DNA of 64,000 nucleotides from Cyanobium sp. GTDB taxonomy: Bacteria; Cyanobacteriota; Cyanobacteriia; PCC-6307; Cyanobiaceae. Below, piece by piece: positions 41,746 through 51,458 of this stretch. Location of the stretch: assembly GCA_014191755.1 (NCBI GenBank), contig BJHE01000001.1, forward strand, positions 62,001 through 126,000, in the 5' to 3' direction. Position 1 is the first letter of the stretch. Every line of letters starts with the position of its first letter. Below the pieces are notes generated by a model. The model saw nothing but the letters and a program-made list of their open reading frames with translations. It was not told the origin of the DNA and made no database searches. The position numbers were made by a program, and so were the translations under genes.

Positions 41746-42008
41746 GGGAGTGAAGGAATGGAAATCGGGGAAGAGGAGAAATCTGCAGGGAGAAGGTCAG
41801 AGGACCCTGCCCTGAAAGGTCGGCTACGACATCCGGGCCAGCCCGGAGCCGCCAGTGGCAGGCCTCTTTGCAGCTTTAGCTGACCGCCTGGAGGATGGTC
41901 TGTCGCCTAAATCGCCGCTGATGGTGCTCGGTCTGCGGGCTCCACACCAGGGCCAAGACCGTCAACGATCTGGCCATGGTGGAGTGGGATGGGAGCAGTC
42001 CGGAGGCT

Positions 42009-42722
42009 TCAGCCCTCGTCGTCGCCGCCACGGTCTTGGGCGCCATGGCGTCCTTCATTGATCGCATCGGCCAGGCGACCCAGCACTAACTGCACCGAAC
42101 GCACGGCGTCGTCGTTGCAGGGGATGGGCACATCGCAAAGATCTGGATCGCAATTGGTGTCCAACATCGACACCAGCGGGATGTCGAGCTTGCGAGCCTC
42201 GAGCACGGCATTGGTCTCGCGGCGCTGATCCACCAGAATCACCACATCGGGCAGACGGCGCATGTTCTTGAGGCCGCCGAGGTACTTCTGCAGGCGATCC
42301 AGTTCACGACGCAACACCGCGGCCTCTTTTTTGGGTCGCATGGCGATGGCGCCGGACGATTCCATGCGTTCCAGATCCTTGAGGCGATCGATGCGGGCCC
42401 GCATCGTGGTCCAGTTGGTGAGCATGCCGCCCAGCCAGCGCTGGTTCACGTAGGAGGCACCACAACGGGTCGCCTCCTGGGCGATCACCTCGGAGGCCTG
42501 CTTCTTGGTGCCCACAAAAAGGAAGCGCTTGCCACTGCGGGAGGCGCTGCGGGTCCATTTGTAGGCGTTGTTCATGCAGACCGCGGTCTGCACAAGATCG
42601 ATGATGTGAACACCGTTACGCGCACAATAGATGTAGCGCGACATCTTCGGGTTCCAGCGCCGAGTCTGGTGCCCGAAGTGGGCACCAGCTTCCATCATCT
42701 CGGCGAGCGTGACGACAGCCAT
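42009..42722 (-). CDS. rpsB: 30S ribosomal protein S2
   Basis: [36 protein letters not shown]. Confidence 0.97.
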   Translation of the reverse strand: MAVVTLAEMMEAGAHFGHQTRRWNPKMSRYIYCARNGVHIIDLVQTAVCMNNAYKWTRSASRSGKRFLFVGTKKQASEVIAQEATRCGASYVNQRWLGGMLTNWTTMRARIDRLKDLERMESSGAIAMRPKKEAAVLRRELDRLQKYLGGLKNMRRLPDVVILVDQRRETNAVLEARKLDIPLVSMLDTNCDPDLCDVPIPCNDDAVRSVQLVLGRLADAINEGRHGAQDRGGDDEG

Positions 42723-42929
42723 GGGATTCGATTGGGTTTCGGGTTGGCCACCACCTGCCAGGAAAGCCGGTCGATTGTGCGGGGTTGGAGTAGCGCGGGA
42801 TGCGCTGGGAACCTTGCAACCGAAGCCGGATCACCCGAAACGTGCAGGTGTGCGGTGTGACAGGACCCCAACAACCTATCAAACGGCCTGTTGGCGGCAG
42901 GTCTGGAGGAGCCGCGTCGCCAGCGGGCA

Positions 42930-43859
42930 TCAGACACCCTGTTGCCGGGCTTCGCTGTAGAGGGCCTCAACACCGATACGGTTCAAGGGAAGACGCAGAA
43001 GCTCCATCGCCAAGCCGGGGTGGCCCCGGCGGATCAACCAGCCCAGCAGGGGCCGCAGGCTGCGTTCATTGAGGAGGCCTCCCAGGGTGAGCAGTTCCCA
43101 CAGGATCCGGTGCAGCCAGGTGTACTGGATGATGAACCGCACCCGGCGAGTGGGGTGTTTGCGGTAGAAGACGAGTCCCATTTTGGCCCGCTCCCGCTCC
43201 ACCTGGATCAGCCGCGGGATTTGCTCCAGGCTGAGGGCCGGATGCCAGTGGTAGCCCACGGCGCGGGGGCAGCGCACCAGATCCACCCCAAGGCGCCGAA
43301 GGCGCTCTCCGAGTTCGAGATCCTCCCAGCCGTAGAGGCGGAAGGAGGTGTCGAACAGACCGGCACGTTCGAGAACCTGCCGATCAATCGCCACATTGCC
43401 GGTGGCGAAGTAGGCGAAGGACACATCATTCAGCTTGTGGGGCTCGCTGGTGGGATTTTCGAAATTGGCGGTATTAACCACGGCGCCGTAGGTGAAGCAA
43501 AGCTTGTCCCCCCGCTCCCGCCAGCGTTGCTCAAGGGCGCGCGCGTGGTGTTGCAGGAAATCCGGCAGCACCACAAGGTCACTGTCGATGAACACGATCA
43601 CATCGCCTTCGGCATGCTCCACCCCCCGGTTGCGGCCCGCCGCTGGGCCGCCATGGTCCTGGCAGATGAGGCGCACATGGGGCAAGGAGGCGGCATGCTC
43701 CCGGAGCCAGGCCACGGTGTCGTCGGTGGAGCCGTCATCGACGAGCACCACCTCAAAGCGCTCGATCGGCAGCGCCAGTTCCTGGCGTTCCAGGGCGATC
43801 AGGCACTGGCGCAGGATCGGCAGCCGGTTGTAGGTGGGGATGACGACGCTCAGGAACAT
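42930..43859 (-). CDS. Family 2 glycosyltransferase
   Basis: LSVVIPTYNRLPILRQCL, VVLVDDGSTDDTVAWL, GDVIVFIDSDLVV, GWEDLELGERLRRLG. Confidence 0.92.
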   Translation of the reverse strand: MFLSVVIPTYNRLPILRQCLIALERQELALPIERFEVVLVDDGSTDDTVAWLREHAASLPHVRLICQDHGGPAAGRNRGVEHAEGDVIVFIDSDLVVLPDFLQHHARALEQRWRERGDKLCFTYGAVVNTANFENPTSEPHKLNDVSFAYFATGNVAIDRQVLERAGLFDTSFRLYGWEDLELGERLRRLGVDLVRCPRAVGYHWHPALSLEQIPRLIQVERERAKMGLVFYRKHPTRRVRFIIQYTWLHRILWELLTLGGLLNERSLRPLLGWLIRRGHPGLAMELLRLPLNRIGVEALYSEARQQGV

Positions 43860-43915
43860 GGCAGCTGAAAGGAAGGCAAATAGGCAGCGATGGATGGGTC
43901 CGCCGCTCAGCCAAC

Positions 43916-43942
43916 AAAAAGGGGGATCCCTGGGGACCCCCC
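43916..43942 (-). terminator. Probable intrinsic terminator of the small basic protein gene
   Basis: Minus strand GGGGGTCCCCAGGGATCCCCC followed by TTTTT. Confidence 0.6.
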
Positions 43943-43976
43943 GCTGGGGCTTGCCGGCCCAAGGCGCTGCGCCAGA

Positions 43977-44132
43977 TCAGTCGGCGGCCCCGCCATTATT
44001 GGCGGTGCCGGTCACGCCATTGCCGGCACCTTCGCCACGACCCTCATTGCGCAGCTTGCGCTTCTTGAACTTGCGGGCGTAGGAGCGGTTGCGCTCCTGC
44101 TTTTCCTTCTTGAGATTCCTGCGCTTGGCCAT
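43977..44132 (-). CDS. Small basic conserved protein (51 aa)
   Basis: MAKRRNLKKEKQERNRSYARKFKKRKLRNEGRGEGAGNGVTGTANNGGAAD; internal ATG 44132 of ORF 43977..44294, downstream terminator. Confidence 0.7.
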   Translation of the reverse strand: MAKRRNLKKEKQERNRSYARKFKKRKLRNEGRGEGAGNGVTGTANNGGAAD

Positions 44133-44164
44133 GCGGACGGCTGTTCCTGGGGAATTGGATGGTT

Positions 44165-45013
44165 TTACCCTACCGAACCGCTGAGCGCTCGGCCGCTGAT
44201 GCTGGCCTCGGATAGCCGCCCATCCTCCATCTCCACCAGGCGATCCGCCACATCGAGAATGCGGGGATCGTGGGTCACCATCAGCACGCTGCACCCCTGA
44301 TCACGGGCCAGACGCCGCAGCAGCTCCACCACCTCGCGGCCCGTGCGGCTATCCAGGGCCGCGGTGGGTTCATCGGCCAGCAGCAGACGCGGCTGGGCCG
44401 CGAGGGCCCGGGCGATCGCCACCCTCTGTTTCTGACCGCCGGAGAGGTCGTGGGGGAGCTTGGCCAGGTGATCGCCGAGTCCCACGGCCCGCAACCACTG
44501 CCGGGAGAGGTCTCGACGGGCCCGGTAACCCAGACCAGGAAGCAGGTCGGCCCCCATCTGCACGTTCTGCTCTGCACTCAGGCAGCGCAGCAGGTTGTGA
44601 CCCTGGAAGATCATGCCAATCTGACGGCGCAGCAACTGGCGCTCCCTCCGGGCGGCACCATGGAGTTCCTGGCCGAAGAGCTGCACCGAACCCGCCATCA
44701 CCTGCCGCAGGGCGCCCACCAGGGTGAGCAGGGTGGTCTTGCCACAGCCCGAGGGGCCCGTGAGCAGCACCACCTCACCGGTGCGGATGGTGAGGCCCAC
44801 CCCATCAAGCACCTGACGGCGGTTGGCTCCACTGCCGAACCAGTGCTGCAGATCCCGTACCACCAGACTCGCCGGTGCTGTGTCCGGTAGCGGGAGGCCC
44901 TCGATGCTGCTGGTGGCCCCCGCCACTGGAGGGGGCTTGCCGTTGGGATGCCGGCTGACGATGCCATTGCTGGAATCGGAACCGGAAGCGGGGGGTTGGG
45001 GAGCTCTGCTCAC
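44165..45013 (-). CDS. devA: DevA-type ABC transporter ATP-binding protein
   Basis: LTGPSGCGKTTLLTLVGALRQVMAGSVQLFGQEL, LSGGQKQRVAIARALAAQPRLLLADEPTAALD. Confidence 0.9.
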   Translation of the reverse strand: MSRAPQPPASGSDSSNGIVSRHPNGKPPPVAGATSSIEGLPLPDTAPASLVVRDLQHWFGSGANRRQVLDGVGLTIRTGEVVLLTGPSGCGKTTLLTLVGALRQVMAGSVQLFGQELHGAARRERQLLRRQIGMIFQGHNLLRCLSAEQNVQMGADLLPGLGYRARRDLSRQWLRAVGLGDHLAKLPHDLSGGQKQRVAIARALAAQPRLLLADEPTAALDSRTGREVVELLRRLARDQGCSVLMVTHDPRILDVADRLVEMEDGRLSEASISGRALSGSVG

Positions 45014-45027
45014 GGGAATCGAGGGCC

Positions 45028-46206
45028 TCAGAAGATCTCAGCGGGATCGGCATCCCCGAGCTTGCGCATGGCCATCAGGGCCGAGCCCAGGCACATGGTG
45101 AGGATCATGCCGAACACCAGCAGCGAACGAGCACCATCCATCGCTACCGGCAACTTTGTGCCAGTGCGGATCAAGGTGTAAAGCCCCTGACCCGCCAGCC
45201 AAGCAGGCAGATAGCCCAACAGTGCCAGCAGAAGCCCCTCCCGGGCCACCACTCCAAGGAGCTGAGGGAAGGGATAGCCCATGGCCATCAGCGTGGCGTA
45301 CTCGGGCAGATGGTCACTTACATCGGAGTGGAGGATCTGATACACGATCACGCATCCCACAACAAATCCCATCGCTGTGCCAAGGGTAAAGATAAAGCCA
45401 ATAGCGGTGCTAGTTTGCCAGTATTTTTTCTCGAATTCTACGAATCCCTGCTTGGTGTAAATCGCCACGTCCTCCGGCAGGTGGGATTTCAGACGGGCCG
45501 CGACGGTGGCGGGATCGGCTCCTGGGATGAGGCGGATCAGGCCCAGTTCGATGCTGCCGGGGGCCAGGTCAGGCATCAGCTGGAGAAAGGTTTCACTGCT
45601 GGTCAGCAGGTTGCCGTCAGCACCGAACGAGGGGCCTAGCTCCACGAGGCCCGCCACCCGCACCCTCTTGCCGGCCACTTCGGTCTCGATCGTGCGACCC
45701 TGCTTGTACCAGTCAGCGATCGGCCCGAACTCCGGCCGGGACAGCGCATCGAAGAGAACCCGGCCCCGTTGGCTGAGCACATAAGTGCGCGCCACCAGAT
45801 CGGTGTCGGTGAACAGGGGATCGCCGGGCTCAAACCCCACTACCAGAATCGAACGGGTGGTGCGGGTCTGGGGATTGCGCCAGAGCAGAAAGTTCCAGTG
45901 CACGGGCGTGGTGCCCGCCACCTCCGGATCAGCCATCACCTGCACCAGCCGCCGCCTGGGAAAACTGGCCATCGCGATCGAGCTCATCGTGCGCGGGCTG
46001 ACCAGCACCAGATCGGCGGCGAAGCGCTTGTGCAGGGTCACGCTGGCGTCGAAGAGGCCATCGCGGAACCCGAGCTGCAGAAACATCAGGATTCCGGCGA
46101 AGGAGATCCCCGCCAGGGCCACCAGCAATCTGCCGGGCTGGCGAGTGAGCAACAGCCAAGCCAGGGGGATGCGGCGGTTAGGCCAGAGATGATCCAGGAG
46201 CATCAC
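45028..46206 (-). CDS. devC: DevC-type ABC transporter permease
   Basis: RIPLAWLLLTRQPGRLLVALAGISFAGILMFLQLGFRDGLFDASV, typical of DevC. Confidence 0.93.
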   Translation of the reverse strand: MMLLDHLWPNRRIPLAWLLLTRQPGRLLVALAGISFAGILMFLQLGFRDGLFDASVTLHKRFAADLVLVSPRTMSSIAMASFPRRRLVQVMADPEVAGTTPVHWNFLLWRNPQTRTTRSILVVGFEPGDPLFTDTDLVARTYVLSQRGRVLFDALSRPEFGPIADWYKQGRTIETEVAGKRVRVAGLVELGPSFGADGNLLTSSETFLQLMPDLAPGSIELGLIRLIPGADPATVAARLKSHLPEDVAIYTKQGFVEFEKKYWQTSTAIGFIFTLGTAMGFVVGCVIVYQILHSDVSDHLPEYATLMAMGYPFPQLLGVVAREGLLLALLGYLPAWLAGQGLYTLIRTGTKLPVAMDGARSLLVFGMILTMCLGSALMAMRKLGDADPAEIF

Positions 46207-46210
46207 GGGT

Positions 46211-47230
46211 TCATGGGGCGAGCCTGGCGATCACCTTCAGCCCTGTGAGCTGGCGCACCCGTTGGGCATCGGCCGGATCCAGCTGCACCCGCACCTCCAC
46301 GATGCGCGCGTCGGCATCACCGGTGGGATCGGTGGAGAGCACCTGGCGCTGCCGCACCTGGGGGCTGATGCGGCTGACGCGCCCGGCCAGCGTTCCAGTG
46401 AAGCCCCCGTTCTCGCTGGTGAGCCGCACGGCCATGCCGGGCATCACCCGGGCGATATCGCTCTCATAGACCTCCACCACGGCCTCCATGCGGTCGCTGG
46501 CGCCGAGTTCGAGAATTCCCTTGTCGCCGGGGCGTTCCCCCACCCGGGCATTGATCCGCAGCACCGTGCCAGCCATCGGGGAGCGCAGTTCGGTGTTATC
46601 GAGGTCGGCCTCCTCCTTCACCAGCTCGGCCTGAGCCTCCTGCAACTGGCCCTGCAGCAATAGGTGATCCTGCTCGCGGCGATCAAGTTCATCAGCAGCG
46701 ATCGCACCGACCTTGGTGAGCTGGCGGTAGCGGGCCAGTTCCCGGTTCTCCACATCCAGTCGGCGCCGGAGATTGGCGATGCGGGCGCGGAGCAGATTCC
46801 GCTGGGCAAGTTGGGTAGGGGCGGTGTCAAAGCGGGCCAGGAGCTGGCCGGGCAGCACCCTCTGACCTTCCACCACCTCCAGGGCGGTGATCCGGGGTGT
46901 GGCACCCATACCACTGGTCGGGGCGGCCAGCACGCGGATATCGCCGGCGGGCTCGAGCCGGCCCAGGGCTGCCACGGCCTCGGGCCTGGCAGGGGCCGGT
47001 TTGGCGCGCACCTCAGCTTCCCGCTTAGCTGCCGACTGGCCCAGCCATCCGGCTTTGAATGCCAACAGTCCAGCTCCGGCTGCCAGGGCCAGCGAGCCGA
47101 TCAGGACGGCGAGGAGGGGGCGGGAGGATCGTCGAACAGGAGGTTCTCGATGTATTGGTCCGCCCAGGCTGGGTTGAACGCCTTCTCCAGGACCCGGCGG
47201 GTTTTGTCGTTCTGTTTCTGTTGCTTGCAA
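46211..47230 (-). CDS. devB: DevB-type HlyD membrane fusion protein
   Basis: AALGRLEPAGDIRVLAAPTSG, TELRSPMAGTVLRINARVGERPGDKGILELG; start uncertain, overlaps pcyA. Confidence 0.9.
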   Translation of the reverse strand: MQATETERQNPPGPGEGVQPSLGGPIHREPPVRRSSRPLLAVLIGSLALAAGAGLLAFKAGWLGQSAAKREAEVRAKPAPARPEAVAALGRLEPAGDIRVLAAPTSGMGATPRITALEVVEGQRVLPGQLLARFDTAPTQLAQRNLLRARIANLRRRLDVENRELARYRQLTKVGAIAADELDRREQDHLLLQGQLQEAQAELVKEEADLDNTELRSPMAGTVLRINARVGERPGDKGILELGASDRMEAVVEVYESDIARVMPGMAVRLTSENGGFTGTLAGRVSRISPQVRQRQVLSTDPTGDADARIVEVRVQLDPADAQRVRQLTGLKVIARLAP

Positions 47231-47901
47231 TAGCGCTGCTGACCCTCCCAGCGATTCACCGTAGCCGGATCCGTGGGGCCTTGGGCCGTGCCCTCCGACA
47301 CCGCCGCGGCAAGCACTCCCAGCACGGCCGCCACATGATCGATGAAGCGCTCCTCCTCGGCCGGATCGACCGGCCGCACGAACAGCACGTGGGGGGAGAA
47401 AATCCCTCCCCAGGCCGGCAGCTCACGCTCCTGGGAGAAGGGGCCGGGATCGAGGGCTGCGAGGGCTCGGTCGATCCCCGCAGGCAGGGATCCCGTCACG
47501 GGGGAAAGGTCCACGATTGCGGCGGACACCACCCCGCGGCCGGCCACGATGTCGGCCCCAAAAACCGGCAGGTCGAAGCTGGGTTCGGGGAAGAACACGC
47601 AGTGAAGGATCTGCAGGCCCGCCCCCAGACGGGCCGTCTCGAGATGGAGCTTGCGCAGGCCTTGGCAGCGGTGCACCTCGTTGCGGATAAAGATCTCTTC
47701 ACCATCGAGGCTGCCGCCGATCGCCTCCAGGGCCGGATCGATTGTCAGGGGCTCCAGGCCGGGGAGACCGTCCCGGCAGGTGCGGATCCGCCCGGCAAGG
47801 GCGTCGACCAGCGGATGGATGCCCCCGAACGTTCGAGCGGAGACTCCCTTGGGGCCAGTGACCGGCTCAGCTGCGGCACGGAGTGGGGAATCCGGTGTCA
47901 T
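47101..47901 (-). CDS. pcyA: Phycocyanobilin:ferredoxin oxidoreductase
   Basis: EEIFIRNEVHRCQGLRKLHLETARLGAGLQILHCVFFPEPSFDLPVFGADIVAGRGVVSAAIVDLSPV. Confidence 0.95.
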   Translation of the reverse strand: MTPDSPLRAAAEPVTGPKGVSARTFGGIHPLVDALAGRIRTCRDGLPGLEPLTIDPALEAIGGSLDGEEIFIRNEVHRCQGLRKLHLETARLGAGLQILHCVFFPEPSFDLPVFGADIVAGRGVVSAAIVDLSPVTGSLPAGIDRALAALDPGPFSQERELPAWGGIFSPHVLFVRPVDPAEEERFIDHVAAVLGVLAAAVSEGTAQGPTDPATVNRWEGQQRYCKQQKQNDKTRRVLEKAFNPAWADQYIENLLFDDPPAPSSPS

Positions 47902-47944
47902 CACGGCGCCGCAGCCAGCAGAATGGCGATCTTGACACCAGCGC

Positions 47945-49219
47945 ATGCCATCCACATCCCGTTGTTGCGGCCCGTTGCTCCCTGGGCTGGAGCAACCCAA
48001 CCGCAGGGTGCTTGCCAATGGAGCCGAACTGGTGAGTCTCGATCTGGCCGAGGCCCCCTTGGTCTGTCTTGACTTCTGGTGTCGCGCCGGCAGCGTGTTC
48101 GAGGCCGGCAGCGAGAGCGGCATGGCTCATTTCCTAGAGCACATGGTGTTCAAGGGAAGCCACAGCCTGGCGGCGGGCGAATTCGACCGCAGGATTGAGG
48201 CCCTCGGCGGCAGCAGCAATGCCGCCACCGGCTTCGATGATGTGCACTACCACGTGTTGATTCCCCCCCAGGCGGCCCCGGAAGCTCTTGAGCTGCTCCT
48301 CGATCTGGTGCTGGAGCCTCGCCTTGAGGGGGATGCCTTCGCGATGGAGCGCCAGGTGGTGCTTGAGGAGCTCGCCCAGAGCGAAGACCAGCCGGAGGAG
48401 GTGGCGGTGCAGCAGCTTCTGGCGATGGCCTGCCCAGGCCATGCCTATGGCCAGCCGATCCTGGGCCGACGTGAGGCCCTGCTGGCCCACGAGCCCGAGG
48501 CCATGGCGGCCTTCCATCGGCGACTTTACGGCGGTGGCCGATGCGTGCTGGCCCTCGCCGGTGCCCTGGCCGGTACTGACCTGGAGGCGAGGGCCGTTGA
48601 AGGGGCGCTCGCCTCCGTGGCCCCCCTGGCAGGGCCGCCGCCCCTTGAGCCTTTGCGGGTGCAACCCGGGGAACAGCGGCTGGAGTTGCCCCGCTTGGAG
48701 GCGGCCCGGCTGCTGATGGCTTGGGGCCAGCCGCCGGCCCGGGATCTTCACGGGGTGATGGGGGGCGATCTGGCGACCTCCCTGCTGGCCGAGGGCCGGC
48801 GGAGTCGCCTGGTGGAGCGATTGCGGGAGCAGCTGCAGCTGGTGGAGAGCGTGGATCTGGATCTGCACCCGATGGAATGCGGCAGCCTGGCGCTGCTGGA
48901 GGCGGTGTGCGATCCAGAGGATCTGCCGGCCGTGCGGGCCGCCATCCACAGCGTCTGGGAGGAGGTGATGGCCGAGCCGGTGCAGGCGGCCGAGTGGTCG
49001 CGGGTGAGGCGGCTGGTGACGAACAGCTACCGCTTTGGGATGGAGGCCCCGGGCAACGTGGCCGGGCTGATCGGCACCGGGCATCTCTGGGGGCGCTACG
49101 AGAGTCTGGAGGCTCCCCTTGAGGCAATCGACTCCTGGGATCCGGAGACCCTGCGGGCCGAAGCTATAGCCAGCCTGGATCCCCGCCGCGCCTGCGTGCT
49201 TGAAGCGGTGCCCGCATGA
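47945..49219 (+). CDS. M16 family zinc peptidase (HXXEH-containing subunit)
   Basis: SGMAHFLEHMVFKGSHSLAAGEFDRRIEALGGSSNAATGFDDVHYH. Confidence 0.92.
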   Translation: MPSTSRCCGPLLPGLEQPNRRVLANGAELVSLDLAEAPLVCLDFWCRAGSVFEAGSESGMAHFLEHMVFKGSHSLAAGEFDRRIEALGGSSNAATGFDDVHYHVLIPPQAAPEALELLLDLVLEPRLEGDAFAMERQVVLEELAQSEDQPEEVAVQQLLAMACPGHAYGQPILGRREALLAHEPEAMAAFHRRLYGGGRCVLALAGALAGTDLEARAVEGALASVAPLAGPPPLEPLRVQPGEQRLELPRLEAARLLMAWGQPPARDLHGVMGGDLATSLLAEGRRSRLVERLREQLQLVESVDLDLHPMECGSLALLEAVCDPEDLPAVRAAIHSVWEEVMAEPVQAAEWSRVRRLVTNSYRFGMEAPGNVAGLIGTGHLWGRYESLEAPLEAIDSWDPETLRAEAIASLDPRRACVLEAVPA

Positions 49220-50556
49220 CCTCCGCCATCCCGTTCCCCGTGCCCAGCTTCAGCCTCAGCGGCGGCCTGCCGGTTGTCGCCCGCAGCCGTCCGGGGCCTG
49301 AGATCCTGGCGGCACGCTTGGTGATCCGAGGCGGGAGTGGCGCCGATCCGCTGCATCGGCGGGGCGCCCACCAGCTGCTTGCCGGATCCATGACCAGGGG
49401 CTGCGGCCAGTTTGATGCCGACGCCCTCGCCGATCTGGTGGAAGGGGCTGGGGCTGCTTTGCGGGCCGAAGCCCATGAGGATTCCCTAGTGCTCGGCCTC
49501 AAGTGTGCAGCCACGGACACCCTGGATCTGCTGCCGCTCCTCCTCGCCATGGCGCGGCGACCCCTCCTGGCCCCGGACCAGGTGGCTCTCGAGCGCCAGC
49601 TCAATCTCCAGACCCTGCAGCGCCAGAAGGAAGACCCCTACCAGTTGGCCCACGACCAGCTGCTGCGCCAGCTCTACGGCGAAGGCCCCTATGGCCACGA
49701 TCCCCTTGGGGTTGAAGGGGATCTCAAGGGGATCTCGGCTGATCTGCTCGCTGATCTAGCGGTGGGACTGGGGCGAGAGGGCGCCGTTCTGGTACTTACC
49801 GGAACTTTGCCTGACAACCTCCACTCCTTAATGGAGGACTCCCTCGAGGGCCTTCCCTGGACCACCCACCTGCCCTTGGTCTCGGCGGCGGCTGCGCCCC
49901 CACCTGTCGAACCAGGTGGCGTGTCAGCGGCCGGAGCCAGCCTCAGGTCCCTGGAGCAGGACACAGAACAGCTCGTGCTGATGCTGGGGTGCCCCACCGT
50001 GCCGCTCGGCCATCCCGATGCCCTGCCGCTGCGGCTGCTCCAGACCCACCTGGGAATGGGCATGTCGAGCCGCCTGTTCGTGGTGATGCGGGAGGAACGG
50101 GGCTTGGCCTACGACGTGGGGGTGAGCCACCCGGCACGCTGCGGGGCCGCCCCGTTCGTGATGCACCTCTCCACCTCCGCCGACCGGGCCGAGGAAGCAA
50201 CCGCCTGCCTCCTGGAGGAATGGCGGCGCCTGCTGGAGGAACCTCTGGATTTAGCGGCGCTGGAGCTGGCCCGCGCCAAGACCGTCGGCCAGGACGCCAT
50301 GGGACGCCAGACCTGCTCCCAGATCGCCGAGCGCCTGGCCCTGGTGCTCAGCCACGGCCTACCCGCCGACCATGTGGAACGGTGCCTGGCTCGGGCCGCC
50401 GAGCTGGATGGCGCAGCGCTGCAGCAGGCCGCCCGCCGCTGGCTTTCGCAGGCCAGCCTCAGCCTCGTTGGGCCGGCGCCGGCGCTGGCCTCGGCAACAA
50501 CCGCCTGGGAGGCTGCCGGCGGAATCGGGCTCACTCGTTCCCGGACGCCGGCCTAA
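49216..50556 (+). CDS. M16 family peptidase-like protein (no HXXEH)
   Basis: GGLPVVARSRPGPEILAARLVIRGGSGADPLHRRGAHQLLAGSMTRG and M16 C-terminal domain; ATGA overlap with the preceding gene. Confidence 0.9.
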   Translation: MTSAIPFPVPSFSLSGGLPVVARSRPGPEILAARLVIRGGSGADPLHRRGAHQLLAGSMTRGCGQFDADALADLVEGAGAALRAEAHEDSLVLGLKCAATDTLDLLPLLLAMARRPLLAPDQVALERQLNLQTLQRQKEDPYQLAHDQLLRQLYGEGPYGHDPLGVEGDLKGISADLLADLAVGLGREGAVLVLTGTLPDNLHSLMEDSLEGLPWTTHLPLVSAAAAPPPVEPGGVSAAGASLRSLEQDTEQLVLMLGCPTVPLGHPDALPLRLLQTHLGMGMSSRLFVVMREERGLAYDVGVSHPARCGAAPFVMHLSTSADRAEEATACLLEEWRRLLEEPLDLAALELARAKTVGQDAMGRQTCSQIAERLALVLSHGLPADHVERCLARAAELDGAALQQAARRWLSQASLSLVGPAPALASATTAWEAAGGIGLTRSRTPA

Positions 50557-50809
50557 GGTCCCGAACCGATAGTAGAAAGGTGCCCCGCCGGAAGCGCACG
50601 GCCAATTGGTCGAGGGGGCGGATCTCGCTCACCGCGCCCACCTCGCCGGTGGCCACCAGGTCGGGGGGACGCAGCATGGGCATCGGATCGGCCGTCTTGA
50701 GGTACGGAACGCTCTGCAGCAGGCAGACGCGATCACCCACCACAAAGCGGCGGAACGATTCGGCCGGTTCGGTTGTCTCCCCGCTCTCTCCCTGGTCGGA
50801 CTGCTTCAC
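50531..50809 (-). CDS. sipA: SipA / DUF3148 small regulatory protein (NblS-interacting)
   Basis: FVVGDRVCLLQSVPYLKTADPMPMLRPPDLVATGEVGAVSEIRPLDQLAVRFRRGTFLL. Confidence 0.85.
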   Translation of the reverse strand: MKQSDQGESGETTEPAESFRRFVVGDRVCLLQSVPYLKTADPMPMLRPPDLVATGEVGAVSEIRPLDQLAVRFRRGTFLLSVRDLRPASGNE

Positions 50810-50866
50810 CGGATCGCCCCTTCTCAGCCGAACCTAGCTGCAGCAGGATGGGCGCCTTGACCACTA

Positions 50867-51448
50867 ATGGAGAAACGTTTGCGGGCCCTTGCCACCTGGA
50901 GCGGAGCGATCGCCGGTCTGCTGCTGATCGTGGCCGGGGGTCTGATCCCCGCCTTCCTGGCGCTTCCAGGCCCGGAAGGGTGGAGCCTCCGTCCCCTGGG
51001 GATCACTCTCCAGGTGCCCGCTCTGCTGCTCACAGCGTTGGTGGCCGGTCCCCGCAGCGCCCTGCTGGCCGCGGTGGGCTATCTGAGCGTGGGGCTGTTC
51101 CAGCTGCCGGTGTTCCAGCAGGGGGGTGGGATCGGCTATCTGGTGGATCCAGGATTCGGCTATCTGGCGGGCTTCATTCCAGCGGCCTGGATCACGGGGC
51201 GACTGGCCCGCCAGCGCGGCATGGACGATCCCCTCGCCCTCACCGCGGCGGCAGGGGTTGGACTTCTCGTGCTGCAGCTCTGCGGTCTGCTCAACCTGCT
51301 CATCGGCGCCCTGGCCGGCCGCTGGGGCGCCAACCTGGTGCCGCTCACGGTGGGCTATGGACTGGCGATCCTTCCCCAGGCCCTGCTGTGCTGCGCGGCC
51401 GGGGTCCTGGCCTGGGTGCTGAGGCGGGTGCTGCTGGTGTCATCTTGA
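50867..51448 (+). CDS. bioY: BioY biotin transporter
   Basis: GITLQVPALLLTALVAGPRSALLAAVGYLSVGLFQLPVFQQGGGIGYLVDPGFGYLAGFIPAAWITG. Confidence 0.93.
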   Translation: MEKRLRALATWSGAIAGLLLIVAGGLIPAFLALPGPEGWSLRPLGITLQVPALLLTALVAGPRSALLAAVGYLSVGLFQLPVFQQGGGIGYLVDPGFGYLAGFIPAAWITGRLARQRGMDDPLALTAAAGVGLLVLQLCGLLNLLIGALAGRWGANLVPLTVGYGLAILPQALLCCAAGVLAWVLRRVLLVSS

Positions 51449-51458
51449 GAGGCTGAGC

